From Triglochin maritima (Eukaryota; Streptophyta; Magnoliopsida; Alismatales; Juncaginaceae): DNA of 64,000 bases. Below the pieces are notes generated by a model. It had not been told where the DNA came from, ran no database searches, and saw only the letters and a list, made by a program, of their open reading frames with translations. The translations under genes and the position numbers were made by a program. The stretch is taken from contig OY821786.1 in the NCBI GenBank assembly GCA_963682175.1, forward strand, positions 24,512,501 to 24,576,500, in the 5' to 3' direction. Below, piece by piece: positions 57,697 through 64,000 of the stretch (positions are counted from its first letter, which is position 1; the number at the start of each line of letters is the position of its first letter).

Positions 57697-58943
57697 CTCA
57701 CTTACCGACTCCCTCACTCTTTCTCCCCCTCTCCTTCTCTTTCTCTCTCTCCTTTTCCTTCATTCACAGTCTCCTTCGCTCCCCTCTCTCTACTTCTCGC
57801 TCTAATTCACTCTCTCTCCTTCTCCGTTTCACTCCCTCCTTATCTCTCCCTCTCTCTCCTTCTCTATTGTTCTCTCTACTTCTCCATCTCTCCTTGCCCT
57901 TCTCACTCCCTCCCCCTCTGTCCACCTCTCCTCTCTCTCCTTCTCCTTCTACCTCTCTCCCTCTCTCCTTGTTTCCCCATTTCCTTCTCTCTCGTCCTAC
58001 ACTCTCCTTCTCTCTCCCCACTCCTTCTCCTTGTTTTTCACTATCTTATTGTCCCGCGCTCTCTCCTTCTCACTCCTCTCTCTGATTCTCCCTTCTATCT
58101 TCTATCTTCTCTCTCCTTATCCTTCACTCTTCGTCTTCAATCTCCTTCCCTCTCTCTCCTTCTCCTCTACTTCAATACCTCTCCTTCCCTTTCCCTTTTT
58201 CCTTCTCCTTCTCTCTCTTCTTCCTGTCTCTCTCTCTCCCTCGCTTGCCTTCTCCTCTTGCTTCTCTCCCTCCCTCTCCTTCTCCTTCCCATCTCCGCTC
58301 TTCTCCCCCTCTCTGTCTCCTCCTCTCTCCGTCTTCCTCCTTCCCCCTCCATCTCCCTCTACTTCTCTCTCCTTGTCCATCTCTCTCCCCCTCCTCTCTC
58401 ACTCTGTCGTACTCTCTCGCTCTCCTCCTTCTTCTCCCCTCTTTCCTCCTCCTCTATCTCTCCTCTCTTCGTCTCCTTCTCCTTCTCGCTCTCCTCCCCT
58501 CCCACTCCCATTGTCCTTCTCTCTCCCTCTCCTATCCACTCTCCCCTTCTCCTTCTCTCTGCGTGCCCTTATTCTTCTCTCCGTCGTTCTCCTTCTCTCT
58601 CCTTGTCCTCTCTCTTGTTCTCCTTCTCATCTCCTTCTTCTTCTCCTCCTCCTCCTCTCTCCTTCTTCTCCCTCCTCCTCCTCTTCCTCCTCTCTCTCCT
58701 TCTCTTTCTCTCATCCCTCTCCTTCTCCTTCGCTTGTCCTTCTCTCTCCTCCTCCCTCTTCTTTTCCTTTCCGTCACCTTCACTCTCTCTCACTCCTCTC
58801 GTTCTCCTTCCCTCTCCCCCTTCTCCGTCTCTCTATTCCTCTCTCTCCTTACCTTTTATCTCTACTTCTCCTTCTCCCTCCCTCTTTCCTTCTCTCCTTC
58901 CCTTCCAGTCCCCTCTTCCTTCTCTCTCTCCTTCTCCATCTAG
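57697..58943 (+). repeat. Satellite unit 48 (1,247 bp)
   Basis: It has cctctctgtctcc near 58,310 and a shortened ctctctccctctctcc near 57,954. Private: cactatcttatt near 58,039 and tcctttccgtc near 58,766. Confidence 0.95.
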
Positions 58944-60183
58944 CTCACTTACCGACTCCCTCACTCCTTCTCCCCCTCTCCTTCTCTTTCTCTCTCTGCT
59001 TTTCCTTCATTCACAGTCTCCTTCGCTCCCCTCTCTCTACTTCTCGCTCTAATTCACTCTCTCCCCTTCTCCGTTTCACTCCCTCCTTATCTCTCCCTCT
59101 CTCTCCTTCTCTATTGTTCTCTCTACTTCTCCATCTCTCCTTGCCCTTCTCACTCCCTCCCCCTCTGTCCACCTCTCCTCTCTCTCCTTCTCCTTCTACC
59201 TCTCTCCCTCTCTCCCTCTCTCCTTGTTTCCCCATTTCCTTCTCTCTCGTCCTACACTCTCCCCACTCCTTTTCCTTGTTTTTCACTCTCTTATTGTCCC
59301 GCGCTCTCTCCTTCTCACTCCTCTCTCTGATTCTCCCTTCTATCTTCTATCTTCTCTCTCCTTATCCTTCACTCTTCGTCTTCAATCTCCTTCCCTCTCT
59401 CTCCTTCTCCTCTACTTCAATACCTCTCCTTCCCTTTCCCTTTTTCCTTCTCCTTCTCTCTCTTCTTCCTGTCTCTCTCTCCCTCGTTTTCCTTCTCCTC
59501 TTGCTTCTCTCCCTCCCTCTCCTTCTCCTTCCCATCTCCGCTCTTCTCCCCCTCTCCGTCTCCTCCTCTCTCCGTCTTCCTCCTTCCCCCTCCATCTCCC
59601 TCTACTTCTCTCTCCTTGTCCATCTCTCTCCCCCTCCTCTCTCACTCTGTCGTACTCTCTCGCTCTCCTCCTTCTTCTCCCCTCTTTCCTCCTCCTCTAT
59701 CTCTCCTCTCTTCGTCTCCTTCTCCTTCTCGCTCTCCTCCCCTCCCACTCCCATTGTCCTTCTCTCTCCCTCTCCTATCCACTCTCCCCTTCTCCTTCTC
59801 TCTGCGTGCCCTTATTCTTCTCTCCGTCGTTCTCCTTCTCTCTCCTTGTCCTCTCTCTTGTTCTCCTTCTCATCTCCTTCTTCTCCTCCTCCTCCTCTCT
59901 CCTTCTTCTCCCTCCTCCTCCTCTTCCTCCTCTCTCTCCTTCTCTTTCTCTCATCCCTCTCCTTCTCCTTCGCTTGTCCTTCTCTCTCCTCCTCCCTCTT
60001 CTTTTCCTCTCCGTCACCTTCACTCTCTCTCACTCCTCTCGTTCTCCTTCCCTCTCCCCCTTCTCCGTCTCTCTATTCCTCTCTCTCCTTACCTTTTATC
60101 TCTACTTCTCCTTCTCCCTCCCTCTTTCCTTCTCTCCTTCCCTTCCAGTCCCCTCTTCCTTCTCTCTCTCCTTCTCCATCTAG
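58944..60183 (+). repeat. Satellite unit 49 (1,240 bp)
   Basis: It shares the 10-bp loss with unit 45 near 59,256. Private: ctctctgcttttcc near 58,993 and ccctcgttttcc near 59,480. Confidence 0.95.
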
Positions 60184-61438
60184 CTCACTTACCGACTCCC
60201 TCACTCTTTCTCCCCCTCTCCTTCTCTTTCTCTCTCTCCTTTTCCTTCATTCACAGTCTCCTTCGCTCCCCTCTCTCTACTTCTCGCTCTAATTCACTCT
60301 CTCCCCTTCTCCGTTTCACTCCCTCCTTATCTCTCCCTCTCTCTCCTTCTCTATTGTTCTCTCTACTTCTCCATCTCTCCTTGCCCTTCTCACTCTCTCC
60401 CCCTCTGTCCACCTCTCCTCTCTCTCCTTCTCCTTCTACCTCTCTCCCTCTCTCCCTCTCTCCTTGTTTCCCCATTTCCTTCTCTCTCGTCCTACACTCT
60501 CCTTCTCTCTCCCCACTCCTTCTCCTTGTTTTTCACTCTCTTATTGTCCCGCGCTCTCTCCTTCTCACTCCTCTCTCTGATTCTCCCTTCTATCTTCTAT
60601 CTTCTCTCTCCTTATCCTTCACTCTTCGTCTTCAATCTCCTTCCCTCTCTCTCCTTCTCCTCTACTTCAATACCTCTCCTTCCCTTTCCCTTTTTCCTTC
60701 TCCTTCTCTCTCTTCTTCCTGTCTCTCTCTCTCCCTCGCTTGCCTTCTCCTCTTGCTTCTCTCCCTCCCTCTCCTTCTCCTTCCCATCTCCGCTCTTCTC
60801 CCCCTCTCTGTCTCCTCCTCTCTCCGTCTTCCTCCTTCCCCCTCCATCTCCCTCTACTTCTCTCTCCTTGTCCATCTCTCTCCCCCTCCTCTCTCACTCT
60901 GTCGTACTCTCTCGCTCTCCTCCTTCTTCTCCCCTCTTTCCTCCTCCTCTATCTCTCCTCTCTTCGTCTCCTTCTCCTTCTCGCTCTCCTCCCCTCCCAC
61001 TCCCATTGTCCTTCTCTCTCCCTCTCCTATCCACTCTCCCCTTCTCCTTCTCTCTGCGTGCCCTTATTCTTCTCTCCGTCGTTCTCCTTCTCTCTCCTTG
61101 TCCTCTCTCTTGTTCTCCTTCTCATCTCCTTCTTCTTCTCCTCCTCCTCCTCTCTCCTTCTTCTCCCTCCTCCTCCTCTTCCTCCTCTCTCTCCTTCTCT
61201 TTCTCTCATCCCTCTCCTTCTCCTTCGCTTGTCCTTCTCTCTCCTCCTCCCTCTTCTTTTCCTCTCCGTCACCTTCACTCTCTCTCACTCCTCTCGTTCT
61301 CCTTCCCTCTCCCCCTTCTCCGTCTCTCTATTCCTCTCTCTCCTTACCTTTTATCTCTACTTCTCCTTCTCCCTCCCTCTTTCCTTCTCTCCTTCCCTTC
61401 CAGTCCCCTCTTCCTTCTCTCTCTCCTTCTCCATCTAG
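60184..61438 (+). repeat. Satellite unit 50 (1,255 bp)
   Basis: It has cctctctgtctcc near 60,802, shared with units 46 and 48. Private: cactctctccccctctg near 60,392. Confidence 0.95.
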
Positions 61439-62691
61439 CTCACTTACCGACTCCCTCACTCCTTCTCCCCCTCTCCTTCTCTTTCTCTCTCTCCTTTTCC
61501 TTCATTCACAGTCTCCTTCGCTCCCCTCTCTCTACTTCTCGCTCTAATTCACTCTCTCCCCTTCTCCGCTTCACTCCCTCCTTATCTCTCCCTCTCTCTC
61601 CTTCTCTATTGTTCTCTCTACTTCTCCATCTCTCCTTGCCCTTCTCACTCCCTCCCCCTCTGTCCACCTCTCCTCTCTCTCCTTCTCCTTCTACCTCTCT
61701 CCCTCTCTCCCTCTCTCCTTGTTTCCCCATTTCCTTCTCTCTCATCCTACACTCTCCTTCTCTCTCCCCACTCCTTCTCCTTGTTTTTCACTCTCTTATT
61801 GTCCCGCGCTCTCTCCTTCTCACTCCTCTCTCTGATTCTCCCTTCTATCTTCTATCTTCTCTCTCCTTATCCTTAACTCTTCGTCTTCAATCTCCTTCCC
61901 TCTCTCTCCTTCTCCTCTACTTCAATACCTCTCCTTCCCTTTCCCTTTTTCCTTCTCCTTCTCTCTCTTCTTCCTGTCTCTCTCTCCCTCACTTGCCTTC
62001 TCCTCCTGCTTCTCTCCCTCCCTCTCCTTCTCCTTCCCATCTCCGCTCTTCTCCCCCTCTCCGTCTCCTCCTCTCTCCGTCTTCCTCCTTCCCCCTCCAT
62101 CTCCCTCTACTTCTCTCTCCTTGTCCATCTCTCTCCCCCTCCTCTCTCACTCTGTCGTACTCTCTCGCTCTCCTCCTTCTTCTCCCCTCTTTCCTCCTCC
62201 TCTATCTCTCCTCTCTTCGTCTCCTTCTCCTTCTCGCTCTCCTCCCCTCCCACTCCCATTGTCCTTCTCTCTCCCTCTCCTATCCACTCTCCCCTTCTCC
62301 TTCTCTCTGCGTGCCCTTATTCTTCTCTCCGTCGTTCTCCTTCTCTCTCCTTGTCCTCTCTCTTGTTCTCCTTCTCATCTCCTTCTTCTTCTCCTCCTCC
62401 TCCTCTCTCCTTCTTCTCCCTCCTCCTCCTCTTCCTCCTCTCTCTCCTTCTCTTTCTCTCATCCCTCTCCTTCTCCTTCGCTTGTCCTTCTCTCTCCTCC
62501 TCCCTCTTCTTTTCCTCTCCGTCACCTTCACTCTCTCTCACTCCTCTCGTTCTCCTTCCCTCTCCCCCTTCTCCGTCTCTCTATTCCTCTCTCTCCTTAC
62601 CTTTTATCTCTACTTCTCCTTCTCCCTCCCTCTTTCCTTCTCTCCTTCCCTTCCAGTCCCCTCTTCCTTCTCTCTCTCCTTCTCCATCTAG
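61439..62691 (+). repeat. Satellite unit 51 (1,253 bp)
   Basis: It has ccttaactc near 61,871 as in unit 47. Private: tctccgcttcac near 61,564, ctctcatcctac near 61,740 and ctcctcctgc near 62,000. It has ccctcacttgc like unit 46. Confidence 0.95.
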
Positions 62692-63946
62692 CTCACTTAC
62701 CGACTCCCTCACTCCTTCTCCCCCTCTCCTTCTCTTTCTCTCTCTCCTTTTCCTTCATTCACAGTCTCCTTCGCTCTCCTCTCTCTACTTCTCGCTCTAA
62801 TTCACTCTCTCCCCTTCTCCGTTTCACTCCCTCCTTATCTCTCCCTCTCTCTCCTTCTCTATTGTTCTCTCTACTTCTCCATCTCTCCTTGCCCTTCTCA
62901 CTCCCTCCCCCTCTGTCCACCTCTCCTCTCTCTCCTTCTCCTTCTACCTCTCTCCCTCTCTCCCTCTCTCCTTGTTTCCCCATTTCCTTCTCTCTCGTCC
63001 TACACTCTCCTTCTCTCTCCCCACTCCTTCTCCTTGTTTTTCACTCTCTTATTGTCCCGCGCTCTCTCCTTCTCACTCCTCTCTCTGATTCTCCCTTCTA
63101 TCTTCTATCTTCTCTCTCCTTATCCTTCACTCTTCGTCTTCAATCTCCTTCCCTCTCTCTCCTTCTCCTCTACTTCAATACCTCTCCTTCCCTTTCCCTT
63201 TTTCCTTCTCCTTCTCTCTCTTCTTCCTGTCTCTCTCTCTCCCTCCCTTGCCTTCTCCTCTTGCTTCTCTCCCTCCCTCTCCTTCTCCTTCCCATCTCCG
63301 CTCTTCTCCCCCTCTCCGTCTCCTCCTCTCTCCGTCTTCCTCCTTCCCCCTCCATCTCCCTCTACTTCTCTCTCCTTGTCCATCTCTCTCCCCCTCCTCT
63401 CTCACTCTGTCGTACTCTCTCGCTCTCCTCCTTCTTCTCCCCTCTTTCCTTCTCCTCTATCTCTCCTCTCTTCGTCTCCTTCTCCTTCTCGCTCTCCTCC
63501 CCTCCCACTCCCATTGTCCTTCTCTCTCCCTCTCCTATCCACTCTCCCCTTCTCCTTCTCTCTGCGTGCCCTTATTCTTCTCTCCGTCGTTCTCCTTCTC
63601 TCTCCTTGTCCTCTCTCTTGTTCTCCTTCTCATCTCCTTCTTCTTCTCCTCCTCCTCCTCTCTCCTTCTTCTCCCTCCTCCTCCTCTTCCTCCTCTCTCT
63701 CCTTCTCTTTCTCTCATCCCTCTCCTTCTCCTTCGCTTGTCCTTCTCTCTCCTCCTCCCTCTTCTTTTCCTCTCCGTCACCTTCACTCTCTCTCACTCCT
63801 CTCGTTCTCCTTCCCTCTCCCCCTTCTCCGTCTCTCTATTCCTCTCTCTCCTTACCTTTTATCTCTACTTCTCCTTCTCCCTCCCTCTTTCCTTCTCTCC
63901 TTCCCTTCCAGTCCCCTCTTCCTTCTCTCTCTCCTTCTCCATCTAG
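62692..63946 (+). repeat. Satellite unit 52 (1,255 bp)
   Basis: It reverts to ttcgctctcctc near 62,770 but keeps ctctctccctctctccctc. Private: ccctcccttgcc near 63,241 (also in unit 11) and tttccttctcctc near 63,446. Confidence 0.95.
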
Positions 63947-64000
63947 CTCACTTACTGACTCCCCCTCTCCTTCTCTTTCTCTCTCTCCTTTTCCTTCATT
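63947..64000 (+). repeat. Satellite unit 53 (right-truncated by window)
   Basis: Only 54 bp is visible. It starts cttactgact (CpG to TpG) and lacks about 14 bp, going straight from gact to ccccctctcc. No other unit here shows this combination. Confidence 0.9.

Larger units (their letters stand above)
53943..63946 (+). repeat. Tetrameric higher-order repeat, two copies of about 5.0 kb
   Basis: Units 45 and 49 share a 10-bp loss (acactctccccactcc). Units 46 and 50 share cctctctgtctcc, also present in unit 48. Units 47 and 51 share ccttaactcttcg and a shortened CT run. Matching anchors lie 4,995-4,996 bp apart, and the tetramers sum to 5,001 and 5,003 bp. The fourth members (48 and 52) agree less well. 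Confidence 0.88.
1..64000 (+). repeat. Polypyrimidine satellite array, about 1.25-kb unit, 50 full copies
   Basis: The same series of anchors recurs every 1.2-1.3 kb across the whole window: ttaccgact, gctctaattcac, cccgcgctc, ctctgattctc, ttcaatacc, cgcttgcc, ctgtcgtac, gcgtgccctta, ccgtcacc, ttccag and ccatctag. Units below are numbered by the ccatctag that ends each one. All copies lie in one orientation and no unique sequence interrupts them. A hand count of 39,001-40,200 gives 61 A and 42 G in 1,200 bases. Every stretch free of genes is this satellite. Because the array runs off both ends, its true length is unknown. Eukaryotic satellite identity is inferred from structure; I do not recognise the family by name. 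Confidence 0.98.

Noticed and set aside
1..64000. CRISPR array, because of many regular repeats
   Set aside because: The repeat unit is 1.25 kb, units are contiguous with no unique spacers, and no cas-like gene is present.
1..64000. Transposable element or LTR array
   Set aside because: No terminal inverted or long terminal repeats, target-site duplications, poly(A), or transposase/reverse-transcriptase motif is visible in any frame.
1..64000. Ribosomal DNA or histone-type tandem gene cluster
   Set aside because: The unit contains no rRNA, tRNA or histone-like sequence, and its purine content is far too low for a structured RNA.
1..64000. Sequencing-adapter or low-complexity artefact
   Set aside because: Scattered purines are conserved at fixed positions across 50 units, and unit-specific variants are arranged in coherent higher-order blocks, which an artefact would not produce.

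Overview
The window is one uninterrupted tandem array of a single polypyrimidine-rich satellite. I find no protein-coding gene, RNA gene, transposon, CRISPR array or unique sequence anywhere in the 64 kb. The repeat unit is about 1.25 kb. Fifty-two copies of the anchor that ends in ccatctag define 50 full-length units (1,201-1,301 bp, mean about 1,252 bp), one 588-bp truncated unit, and partial units at both window edges. All units are head-to-tail on the same strand. A hand count over 39,001-40,200 gives about 91% C+T on the plus strand (about 5% A, 3.5% G), so the minus strand is GA-rich. This composition, the concerted variation and the higher-order structure indicate eukaryotic satellite DNA (pericentromeric, subtelomeric or other heterochromatin). 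The taxon cannot be decided from the sequence.

Layout. Units 1-8 (1-8,818) are a left-hand subfamily that lacks the G in the ccttcgctctcc site used by most later units; units 1-3 carry uninterrupted CCT microsatellites. Unit 8 is truncated by an internal deletion. Units 9-13 are heterogeneous. At about 15.34-19.22 kb a 1,293-bp unit carrying an internal 44-bp duplication is present three times in nearly identical form. Units 21-28 (23,920-33,933) form an alternating A-B dimeric higher-order repeat of about 2.5 kb. Units 37-40 (44,003-48,941) are a duplicated dimer of about 2.47 kb sharing a 40-bp deletion. Units 45-52 (53,943-63,946) are two copies of an approximately 5.0-kb tetramer. Rare variant haplotypes also recur many units apart, which points to gene conversion or out-of-register exchange as well as neighbour-to-neighbour amplification.

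Long open reading frames exist on both strands, up to 1,941 codons, but they are compositional artefacts. Stop codons need purines, which are scarce on the plus strand, and predicted proteins are only Ser/Pro/Leu-rich (plus) or Arg/Glu/Gly/Lys-rich (minus). The real biological interest lies in the satellite: extreme strand asymmetry with pure pyrimidine tracts up to 115 nt (triplex potential), repeated polypyrimidine-tract-plus-CAG motifs, one unit with a complete G-quadruplex motif, CpG retention, and a clear record of recent amplification. No novel gene system is supported.
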